Counted from the stretch's first letter, positions 1-4,815 are shown. The stretch is DNA of 6,830 nt from Eubacteriales bacterium (GCA_030695285.1 JAUYTF010000398.1:1-6830), one strand, 5' to 3'. Translations and numbers: made by a program. Notes: a model not told the origin generated them from the sequence alone.

Positions 1-354
1 CGAATATTCCGCAAAAAGAGTGCCTCCGCATGCTCGAATCAGCTTTCTCATCTTCTCAAGTGGGGCAAGTGCGTTTGCAACCTCATATCCTCCGCACGTG
101 CAAACTGAAAATATCTCAGCTGTTTGCAAACCATCCAGACGACGGATAAATCGCTCAACAATCAGCGGCACACCCAACACAGGCGACAAATATGCCGGAA
201 AGACCAATCCGATGCGTTTATGTTCCAAGAGAATTCGCTCCGTCGGATCAAGCCTTGCAATTGACACGATGTCTGCCCCAATATCGTCCGCGATCTGCCT
301 TGCAACAGCGAGACAATTTCCCGTTGCAGAAAAATAGTAAATCCTTGTAGTCAT
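1..354 (-). CDS. EFR1-family flavodoxin/ferredoxin protein, N-terminal part (truncated by window edge)
   Basis: Open without a stop from the ATG at 354 to the left edge (118 codons); the rest of the gene is outside the window. The product begins MTTRIYYFSATGN, and the SATGN at residues 9-13 is the FMN phosphate-binding loop seen in flavodoxin-like folds. VFPAYLSPVLGVPLIVERFI (51-70) and the CTCGG at 85-89 match the pattern of EFR1 proteins, which join an N-terminal flavodoxin-like domain to a C-terminal pair of 4Fe-4S ferredoxin motifs. The cluster-binding half would lie beyond position 1, so I cannot confirm it. Expected role: cytoplasmic electron transfer in anaerobes, partner unknown. A GAGGTGA ribosome binding site (362-368) sits 7 nt before the ATG and fixes the start. 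The GNAT gene ends 44 bp upstream on the same strand with no terminator between, so co-transcription is likely. A stand-alone flavodoxin is the alternative. Confidence 0.82.
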   Translation of the reverse strand, partial: MTTRIYYFSATGNCLAVARQIADDIGADIVSIARLDPTERILLEHKRIGLVFPAYLSPVLGVPLIVERFIRRLDGLQTAEIFSVCTCGGYEVANALAPLEKMRKLIRACGGTLFAEYS

Positions 355-398
355 CCCAATCACCTCATGTCTGTCGGGTTTTTGGTATTGCTGATCCT

Positions 399-881
399 CT
401 AGTCTATTTTGCTTGCCAATGCATGTAGCGCTTCTCCGCTGAAACGGTAGACCTTCCATTCGTTCATCGGCTCCGCACCAAGCGAAAGGTAGACATCTAT
501 GCTCGGCTGGTTCCAGTTGAGGCATGCAAAATCAAGCCTGCCGCAGCCGCGCGCGCGGGCGATCTGTGCCAAACGCGAAAGTATCGCCTTTCCGTAGCCT
601 TTGCCGCGATGTTCCGGCAGAACGAACAGGTCTTCTAGATAAATGCCACCGCGGCCGAGGAACGTTGAAAAATTATGGAAATACAGCGCGAATCCGACCT
701 CTGTCTCTCCTTCGAGTGCGAAAAACGCCTCCGCGACGCGCCGCTCAAAGAGCCACTCTTTGAGGATTTCTTCGGTTGCGACAACATCATCGAGCATGTG
801 CTCGTACTCTGCTAGCGCGCGGATAAACTTGAGCAACAGCGCTGTGTCTTTTTCTTCTGCCGGGCGAAAGGTTACGGGCAT
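399..881 (-). CDS. GNAT family N-acetyltransferase, SSAT/thialysine-acetyltransferase-like
   Basis: A 160-residue cytoplasmic protein of normal length for a single GNAT domain. It transfers the acetyl group of acetyl-CoA to an amine. The acetyl-CoA pyrophosphate loop is HRGKGYGKA at 91-99, preceded by the beta-strand YLEDLFVLPE (81-90). The segment LNWNQPSIDVYLSLGAEP (121-138) and the following W-V-Y-R strand closely resemble the spermidine/spermine N1-acetyltransferase (SAT1/SAT2) subgroup, in which the conserved Tyr, here Tyr131, is the presumed general acid. The true substrate (polyamine, thialysine or another amine) cannot be read from sequence. The start has GAGGAA at 884-889, only about 2-4 nt from the ATG, which is tight but usable. 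The gene lies just after the tRNA terminator and is probably co-transcribed with the EFR1 gene. Its promoter is not clear; a TATAAA (minus, 916-921) with a poor -35 is the only candidate. Confidence 0.88.
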   Translation of the reverse strand: MPVTFRPAEEKDTALLLKFIRALAEYEHMLDDVVATEEILKEWLFERRVAEAFFALEGETEVGFALYFHNFSTFLGRGGIYLEDLFVLPEHRGKGYGKAILSRLAQIARARGCGRLDFACLNWNQPSIDVYLSLGAEPMNEWKVYRFSGEALHALASKID

Positions 882-896
882 GGTTCCTCGGTTTCT

Positions 897-918
897 GCGG
901 CTGTCAGCCGCATTTTTT
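897..918 (+). terminator. Plus-strand intrinsic terminator-like hairpin in the GNAT leader
   Basis: GCGGCT-GTC-AGCCGC forms a perfect 6-bp, GC-rich stem (897-911), followed after one A by six T (913-918). This is the classical shape for plus-strand termination. No plus-strand gene precedes it, so it would stop antisense transcripts crossing the GNAT gene. Read on the minus strand it is a hairpin in the GNAT 5' leader without a U tract. Confidence 0.6.
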
Positions 919-936
919 ATAGGCTGCGTTGATACG

Positions 937-967
937 AAAAAAGCCGGTTACGGTCGTAATCGGCTTT
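937..967 (-). terminator. Intrinsic terminator of tRNA-Arg
   Basis: On the minus strand AAAGCCG pairs with CGGCTTT. One A/C mismatch follows, then an inner TTACG/CGTAA stem, giving about 12 paired bases with a tiny loop. The hairpin runs straight into a T run (A at 937-939 on the plus strand, continuous with the stem). It begins 10 nt after the CCA end of the tRNA and separates the tRNA from the GNAT gene. Confidence 0.88.
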
Positions 968-976
968 CTCGTTTTC

Positions 977-1052
977 TGGCGCGCCTGGCAGGATTTGAAC
1001 CTGCGACCTACCGGTTCGTAGCCGGGCACTCTATCCACTGAGCTACAAGCGC
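977..1052 (-). tRNA. tRNA-Arg (anticodon ACG)
   Basis: A complete 76-nt cloverleaf including an encoded CCA (977-979). The acceptor stem is GCGCTTG/CAGGCGC with one T-G wobble, and the discriminator is G. The D arm is GCTC-AGTGGATA-GAGT, the anticodon loop CTACGAA carries ACG, and the T arm is GCAGG-TTCAAAT-CCTGC. ACG is normally deaminated to ICG and reads CGU, CGC and CGA. The first pair of the anticodon stem (27-43) is C/T and does not pair; the other four do. It is a single-gene unit with its own promoter and terminator. Confidence 0.97.
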
Positions 1053-1074
1053 ATGTGCTTTGACGTGCTTGATT

Positions 1075-1103
1075 ATTTTAACCATTGGCGCGAGAAATGT
1101 CAA
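1075..1103 (-). promoter_or_regulatory. Consensus sigma-70/sigma-A promoter of tRNA-Arg
   Basis: On the minus strand a perfect TTGACA (1098-1103) lies exactly 17 bp from TAAAAT (1075-1080). Predicted transcription starts near 1068, about 16 nt before the mature tRNA 5' end at 1052, a normal length for a tRNA leader removed by RNase P. Confidence 0.88.
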
Positions 1104-1112
1104 GCGTTGACA
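1098..1112. repeat. 15-bp palindrome TGTCAA-N3-TTGACA over the tRNA -35 box
   Basis: The two arms are perfect and separated by GCG. Each arm is a consensus -35 hexamer facing outward. The left arm is the -35 of the tRNA promoter. The right arm (1107-1112, plus) has only a moderate -10, TATTTT at 1129-1134, with 16-bp spacing. It could be a back-to-back promoter pair, an operator, or chance. Confidence 0.45.
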
Positions 1113-1167
1113 AGGATATTGGGCGGATTATTTTGCGGGGTTTGGTAAGCCAAGGCGAAAGCATCTA

Positions 1168-1176
1168 TGGTATAAT
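1168..1176 (+). promoter_or_regulatory. Perfect extended -10 element (TGGTATAAT), antisense to the SDR gene
   Basis: TGG-TATAAT matches the extended -10 consensus completely, but no -35 hexamer stands at the right distance. Transcription would start near 1183 and run antisense into the 3' end of the SDR gene. No plus-strand gene follows, so its use is uncertain. Confidence 0.3.
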
Positions 1177-1193
1177 TCTCAGATAACGGCGCT

Positions 1194-1931
1194 CTAAATG
1201 CACCGCCCGCCGTCCACGCAGAGCACCTGCCCCGTAACGAACGAAGCCTCTTTTGAGGCGAGAAACAGCACAGCAGCGGCGATATCCTCCGGCGTGCCTG
1301 CGCGAAGCAGCGGCGTTTCCGCGCAGATGCAGGCTATCTCATCGTCTTCAAGTCCGCTCGTCATATCGGTGCGCACAAAACCGGGCGCAACACAGTTGAC
1401 GCGGATGCCGCTGGGCGCAACCTCTTTGGCGAGCGATTTTGTATAGCCGATCACCGCCGCTTTGGAGCAAGAATACGCCACCTCGCAAGAGCCGCCCGAC
1501 ACCCCCCACATGGAGGAGATATTCACGATAGCCCCGCGCTTTTGCGAGATCATCTCCGGCAGAACGGCGTTTGTAACGAGAAACATGCCTGTGATATTCG
1601 TCTCCATCACGCGATGCCAGTCGGCAAGCGAGGTGTCCGTCACCAGCTGCGTCGGCAGCGCGATGCCTGCGTTGTTTACGAGTGTATCGATAAAACCAAA
1701 GCGCTCGCGCACGCGGGAAACGATCTCTTCGGCCTGTTGCTCGTGGGTGATGTCGCCCGAGACGAGCATGACGGAACGGCCCGCCTCCTCTAGTTCTGCA
1801 CAAAGCGCGCGCGCCTGCGCCTCCCGCTCGCGAAAATGAATCGCGACACGGTGTCCTTCTTCGGCAAAGCGCCGCGCGATGCCCGCGCCGATGCCGCGCG
1901 AGGAGCCTGTCACCAATACTGTACTCTTCAT
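1194..1931 (-). CDS. SDR-family NAD(P)-dependent oxidoreductase, FabG-like
   Basis: A 245-residue classical short-chain dehydrogenase/reductase, the usual length for the family, cytoplasmic and probably tetrameric. The Rossmann cofactor loop TGSSRGIG is at 8-15; the Arg in the loop is common in NADPH-using FabG enzymes. GDIT is at 59-62 and NNAG at 86-89. The catalytic tetrad is complete: Asn112, Ser140, Tyr153 and Lys157 (YSCSK). The C-terminal part has VAPGFVRTDM (181-190) and VTGQVLCVDGG (232-242). It resembles 3-oxoacyl-ACP reductases, but without other fatty-acid genes nearby it may instead reduce a sugar, alcohol or other ketone. There is no Shine-Dalgarno sequence before the ATG. An upstream in-frame start is excluded by the TGA within AACGTATGA; the promoter position suggests a leaderless mRNA. 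It is divergent from nfo. No terminator is visible after the stop, so some read-through into the tRNA unit is possible. Confidence 0.92.
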   Translation of the reverse strand: MKSTVLVTGSSRGIGAGIARRFAEEGHRVAIHFREREAQARALCAELEEAGRSVMLVSGDITHEQQAEEIVSRVRERFGFIDTLVNNAGIALPTQLVTDTSLADWHRVMETNITGMFLVTNAVLPEMISQKRGAIVNISSMWGVSGGSCEVAYSCSKAAVIGYTKSLAKEVAPSGIRVNCVAPGFVRTDMTSGLEDDEIACICAETPLLRAGTPEDIAAAVLFLASKEASFVTGQVLCVDGGRCI

Positions 1932-1937
1932 ACGTTC

Positions 1938-1966
1938 ATTTTAGCAAACCGCGCTGCATAGCGCAA
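1938..1966 (-). promoter_or_regulatory. Extended -10 promoter of the SDR gene (leaderless geometry)
   Basis: On the minus strand TGC-TAAAAT (1938-1946) is a good extended -10. A partial -35, TTGCGC (1961-1966), lies 17 bp upstream. Only 6 bp separate the -10 from the ATG at 1929-1931, so transcription would begin at or within a base or two of the start codon. Confidence 0.5.
1951..1964. repeat. 14-bp palindrome GCGCT-GCAT-AGCGC between SDR and nfo
   Basis: A perfect inverted repeat with 5-bp arms around GCAT, which is not itself fully symmetric in pairing use. It lies across the spacer and -35 of the SDR promoter and about 36 bp upstream of the nfo start, a position where a bound protein could affect both divergent genes. 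It could equally be chance in GC-rich sequence. Confidence 0.4.
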
Positions 1967-1999
1967 CGCGGCGCAGAAAGAAACCGGAAAAGGATGATC

Positions 2000-2836
2000 A
2001 TGGAACAACAACCGCTCTATCTCGGCTGTCACCTGAGCAACGCAAAAGGCTACGAAGCCGCAGGCCGCGTTGCGCTGGCAATATGCGCAAACACGTTTCA
2101 ATTCTTCACACGAAACCCGCGCGGTGGCGGCGCAAAAGCGATCGTCCCCGCGGACGCGGAGGCGCTGAATACCCTCTGCCGCGAGAATCGATTTGGCACG
2201 CTCGTCGCGCACGCACCATACACCCTCAACCCCTGCTCCGCCGATGCCAAGGTGCGGGATTTTGCCTACCGCTGCTTTTCCGAGGACATCGCACGGATGG
2301 AATCGTTTCCCAACCAGGTCTACAACTTTCACCCCGGCAGCCACACGGGGCAGGGTATCGAAACGGGCATTGTGCTGACGGCGGAGCTGCTCAACGATGT
2401 GCTTTCGCCCGATCAGAGCACGACGGTTTTAATCGAGACCATGTCCGGCGGCGGTTCGGAGATCGGAGGGCGATTCGAGCAGATCGCCGACCTGCTTTGC
2501 CGCATCAAACGGCAGGAGAAGATAGGAGTCTGCCTCGACACCTGCCATGTGTTTGCGGCTGGCTATGACGTTAAAAACGATCTCGACAGCGTGCTCACGC
2601 GGTTTGATCAGATCGTGGGGCTAACATGGCTGCGCGCGCTGCACCTCAAAAACAGCCTCTTTGACCTTGGCTTTGGCAAGGACCGCCACGCGCGCATCGG
2701 CGAAGGGTTCATCGGCCTCGACGCGATGCGACGAATTGCGCACCATCCCGCATTTGCCGGGCTTCCGATGATTCTCGAAACACCGAACGGGCCGCCGGAA
2801 CACGGGGACGAAATTCGTCTGCTGCGCGCAACATGA
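2000..2836 (+). CDS. nfo: Deoxyribonuclease IV (AP endonuclease IV)
   Basis: A 278-residue TIM-barrel enzyme close to the E. coli Nfo length. It cleaves the DNA backbone 5' of abasic sites and removes blocked 3' ends in base excision repair, using three zinc ions. All nine metal ligands of the family can be placed: His71, His111 (NFHPGSH), Glu146 (LIETM), Asp180 and His183 (LDTCH), His215 (ALHLKN), Asp228 and His230 (KDRH), and Glu260 (LETPN). GEGFIG follows the KDRH motif as usual. The common HLNDS(K/A)K-type segment reads HLKNSL here. Two in-frame ATGs are possible. The one at 2000 has AAGGA (1990-1994) 5 nt upstream; the one at 1994 overlaps this site, so 2000 is preferred. It is divergent from the SDR gene, and the downstream regulator has its own promoter, so nfo is probably monocistronic. 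Confidence 0.95.
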   Translation: MEQQPLYLGCHLSNAKGYEAAGRVALAICANTFQFFTRNPRGGGAKAIVPADAEALNTLCRENRFGTLVAHAPYTLNPCSADAKVRDFAYRCFSEDIARMESFPNQVYNFHPGSHTGQGIETGIVLTAELLNDVLSPDQSTTVLIETMSGGGSEIGGRFEQIADLLCRIKRQEKIGVCLDTCHVFAAGYDVKNDLDSVLTRFDQIVGLTWLRALHLKNSLFDLGFGKDRHARIGEGFIGLDAMRRIAHHPAFAGLPMILETPNGPPEHGDEIRLLRAT

Positions 2837-2848
2837 AGCAGTACTGAA

Positions 2849-2867
2849 AGCGACTTTCGCAGTCGCT
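2849..2867 (+). other. Stem-loop downstream of nfo, no U tract
   Basis: AGCGACT-TTCGC-AGTCGCT is a perfect 7-bp stem with a 5-nt loop, 12 bp after the nfo stop. It is followed by CCCGCG rather than a T run, so it is not a standard intrinsic terminator. It may protect the mRNA 3' end or be a protein site. Confidence 0.5.
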
Positions 2868-2933
2868 CCCGCGCATCAACGACGCATCCTTTCTCCAACT
2901 GGAATCCTGCCCTGTACCGATTTGATTTCGATC

Positions 2934-2969
2934 TTGTTGCAACTTAACATCCGTGTTATGATTGTGTTA
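2934..2969 (+). promoter_or_regulatory. Promoter of the DeoR gene with TAACA/TGTTA half-sites
   Basis: A good -10, TATGAT (2957-2962), lies 17 bp from a partial -35, TTGTTG (2934-2939). TAACA (2945-2949) and TGTTA (2954-2958) form an inverted repeat that overlaps the -10. A second GTGTTAT (2964-2970) repeats 2953-2959 after 11 bp, one helical turn. E. coli DeoR sites are built of TGTTA...TAACA halves, so an autoregulatory operator is a reasonable inference. Confidence 0.5.
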
Positions 2970-2986
2970 TACGGAGGTTTGCACGT

Positions 2987-3757
2987 ATGATGAATGAACG
3001 CATTGCGAAAGTACGGGACTATATTCAGTCCCGCGGTGAAGTCAGCGTTTCTGAGCTGCAGTCCCTCTATGAGGGCTATTCTTCCATGACCATCTGGCGT
3101 GACCTCAAGCAGCTCGAAGAACAGGGCTATATTCGCCGTGTGCACGGCGGCGTGATCTCCATGCAAAGCGCCGCTCTGCAAATCGAAGGTGTATATAGCA
3201 AGCGAGCCAGAGAGAATACACGGCAAAAGATTGCCATTGCAAAGACCGCGTTGAAACTCATCCGCCCCGGGCACGCGGTCTATCTCGACGCAGGCAGCAC
3301 GCTCATGTCCGTTGCCAACCATATGGGGAACGATCGCTACACCATCATCACGAGCGGCGCAAACATCGCCATCGAGCTATCCCAGCGGCACACGTGCGAT
3401 GTGCTGCTCACAGGCGGACAGATCAGCGAAAACACGCTCTCCTGCTCCGGCGCGCAGGCGGAGGCGTTTATCTCCAGCATCAACATCGACCTCGCCCTCA
3501 TGTCCCCTTCCGGCTTCTCGCTGCGCACCGGCTTTACCAGCGGCAGTCAGAGTGAGAGCCTATTAAAGCGCGCGGTGATTGCAAAGGCCGCAAAGGTCGT
3601 CATGCTGATGGATAACTCCAAGATCGGCCGGTCGCTGCCGTTTACGTTTGCGAGTCTAAGCGATATCGACATGCTCATCTGCGATTCTTCGCTCCCGCCG
3701 GAAGTGGAGGCGGAGCTAAAAGCGCAGGGCGTTGAAACCATCGTCGCCGAGGGTTAA
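2987..3757 (+). CDS. DeoR/GlpR-family transcriptional regulator
   Basis: 256 residues, the standard size. An N-terminal winged helix-turn-helix spans about 3-58 and ends in RRVHGG (50-55). The sensor domain of sugar-phosphate-responsive DeoR proteins follows from about 78, with VYLDAGST (98-105), TSGANIAIEL (122-131), LLTGGQ (140-145) and DNSKIGR (209-215). The recognition-helix signature, usually TIRRDL, is TIWRDL here (Trp37). GGAGG (2973-2977) lies 9 nt before the ATG at 2987; a second ATG at 2990 is possible but spaced less well. Such proteins usually repress a sugar or nucleoside catabolic operon and are released by a phosphorylated sugar. No transporter, kinase or aldolase is adjacent, so the target is unknown; the half-sites in its own promoter suggest autoregulation. 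The gene is convergent with the SGNH gene, and its stop codon overlaps the decayed start of the 55-bp repeat array. Confidence 0.93.
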   Translation: MMNERIAKVRDYIQSRGEVSVSELQSLYEGYSSMTIWRDLKQLEEQGYIRRVHGGVISMQSAALQIEGVYSKRARENTRQKIAIAKTALKLIRPGHAVYLDAGSTLMSVANHMGNDRYTIITSGANIAIELSQRHTCDVLLTGGQISENTLSCSGAQAEAFISSINIDLALMSPSGFSLRTGFTSGSQSESLLKRAVIAKAAKVVMLMDNSKIGRSLPFTFASLSDIDMLICDSSLPPEVEAELKAQGVETIVAEG

Positions 3758-3803
3758 GAAATGCGCCAACGAAAATCAAACAAAACATAACAGGAGCGAT
3801 CTG
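3753..3803. repeat. Decayed first unit of the 55-bp array
   Basis: By eye, GTTAAGAAATGCGCCAAC (3753-3770) matches the start of unit 2 at 13 of 18 positions, including an uninterrupted GCGCCAAC. AAAACATAACAGGAGC (3782-3797) then follows the unit's A-run and AGGAGC block with a 2-nt insertion. Unit 1 begins directly after, at 3804. The match covers the DeoR stop codon (3755-3757). Confidence 0.55.
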
Positions 3804-4014
3804 GTTGATCGGCTCACCAACTTCATTAAAAAACGCAGTAGCTACCGCGCTATAACGCGTTGATCAGCGCGCCAACTTCATTAAAAAACATAGGAGCTAC
3901 CGTGCTATAACGTGTTGATCGGCTCACCAACCTCATTAAAAAACACAGGAGCTACCGTGCTATAACGCGTTGATCGGCTCACCAACCTCATTAAAAAACA
4001 CAGGAGCTACCGTG
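3804..4014. repeat. 55-bp tandem repeat array, about 3.8 units
   Basis: Units start with GTTGATC at 3804, 3859, 3914 and 3969, exactly 55 bp apart; the fourth stops matching after 4014. Units 3 and 4 are identical over their shared length, and units 1 and 2 differ by scattered substitutions. Each holds CCAAC(C/T)TCATT, a run of six A, a 16-bp imperfect palindrome of CACAGGAGCTACCGTG type, and all but the last CTATAACG. The palindromes are at 3834-3849, 3889-3904, 3944-3959 and 3999-4014. There are no variable spacers, so this is not CRISPR. A 55-bp period is not a multiple of three, so it does not encode a protein repeat. On the minus strand each palindrome is followed directly by six T, giving a terminator-like module per unit downstream of the SGNH gene. 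This array fills most of the 301-base gene-free stretch between 3758 and 4058. Confidence 0.95.
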
Positions 4015-4031
4015 TCGAGCGGTGGCTCCTG
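3993..4031 (-). terminator. Intrinsic terminator of the SGNH gene, also usable from the plus strand
   Basis: Arms at 4001-4012 and 4020-4031 (CAGGAGCTACCG and CGGTGGCTCCTG) pair over 12 positions around a 7-nt loop. On the minus strand there is one C/A mismatch, and the stem is followed by TG and six T (3993-3998), starting 27 bp after the SGNH stop. On the plus strand the pair is a U-G wobble and the stem is followed by a poorer T-rich stretch (4033-4047), which may end the DeoR transcript. The left arm belongs to the last 55-bp repeat unit. Confidence 0.8.
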
Positions 4032-4058
4032 CTTGATTTGCTCTTTTGTGCGCTCGCG

Positions 4059-4784
4059 TCAACTGGCGGATCGCTTGATTCTCCAGTTCTCCTGCTCCAC
4101 CAGCTCGACGATGGCATCGCCGATGAAGAGCTGCCCTCTTTGCGTGAGATGCAGGCCGTCTTCGCAGATCATCTCCTTGACAAACCCGCGGTTTTCGAGG
4201 CACCGCTGCCTTAAGTCGATGAGCCGGATGGAAAATTCACGCGCAACCTTTTCCACGAGCAGCGAGTACATCTCCTGATAACGGTAGATCTGCTGCACAT
4301 CGCCCAGCCAATGCATGATATGCTTTGGGTTGAGCCGGTCTCCGACTAGAAAGCGAAAATACCGCTCCGCGTCGATCGGCGGCAGCGTCATCAACACCGG
4401 ACGAATGCCGCGCGAGAAAAGCCAGCGTACCATGCCGCGCATCGATTCCTGATATGCTTCCGGAGACGTAACAGGCTGATGCTGCTCCTCCGGACGCTCC
4501 GAAATCTCCGCCCAATTAAAGTTGCAGTCGTTTCCGCCAAACTCGATTACCGCAGCCTGGCAGGCGATACCGCTCTCCGTATCCCGCTCCATCATCTCCA
4601 ACCCCTGCGGCGCAGTGCAGCCGAATTTTGCGCGGTTAACAATCTCGATGCCGAGCCGCCTTGCTGCAATATCCGCAGCGGTCGTTTCGCAGTAGGCGTG
4701 GCGTTTGCGCGCTTCGTTCCAAAAGATACCCTTTGCGAGCGAATCGCCCCAAATGAACACTCGTTCTGCGGCCAGCTGTTCCAT
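4059..4784 (-). CDS. SGNH/GDSL-family hydrolase
   Basis: A 241-residue serine esterase/lipase-type hydrolase, normal for the family. Block I is IWGDSLAKG (11-19) with nucleophile Ser15, block II has Gly55 (AKFGC), block III is GGND (83-86) with Asn85, and block V is DGLH with Asp209 and His212. Ser, Gly, Asn and His of the SGNH set, plus the Asp three residues before His, are therefore all present. There is no signal peptide or membrane segment, so it should act in the cytoplasm. Family members remove acyl or acetyl groups from sugars, lipids or thioesters; the substrate cannot be told from sequence, and the neighbours give no lead. The Shine-Dalgarno is weak (AAGAGAG about 7 nt upstream). 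It has its own upstream region with an extended -10 and repeats, and a terminator just after the stop, so it is probably a single-gene unit. Confidence 0.9.
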   Translation of the reverse strand: MEQLAAERVFIWGDSLAKGIFWNEARKRHAYCETTAADIAARRLGIEIVNRAKFGCTAPQGLEMMERDTESGIACQAAVIEFGGNDCNFNWAEISERPEEQHQPVTSPEAYQESMRGMVRWLFSRGIRPVLMTLPPIDAERYFRFLVGDRLNPKHIMHWLGDVQQIYRYQEMYSLLVEKVAREFSIRLIDLRQRCLENRGFVKEMICEDGLHLTQRGQLFIGDAIVELVEQENWRIKRSAS

Positions 4785-4815
4785 GCGTTTTCTCTCTTTT
4801 CCGATTATTGACTCT

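Noticed and set aside
20..337. A 105-codon plus-strand reading frame
   Set aside because: The minus strand here encodes the recognisable EFR1 N-terminus with a good ribosome binding site; the plus frame has no family resemblance.
1994..1999. ATG at 1994 as the nfo start
   Set aside because: It overlaps the AAGGA ribosome binding site; the ATG at 2000 has correct spacing.
1928..2344. A 138-codon minus-strand frame between the SDR gene and nfo
   Set aside because: It is antisense to nfo, where the plus strand carries conserved metal ligands, and it shows no family motif.
3804..4014. CRISPR array or integron attC sites
   Set aside because: The whole 55-bp unit is conserved with no variable spacers and no cas genes. 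GTTGATC does not fit the GTTRRRY core site, and there is no integrase or cassette structure.
3970..4278. A 102-codon plus-strand frame beginning in the last repeat unit
   Set aside because: It passes through the terminator hairpin and runs antisense to the conserved SGNH block V region.
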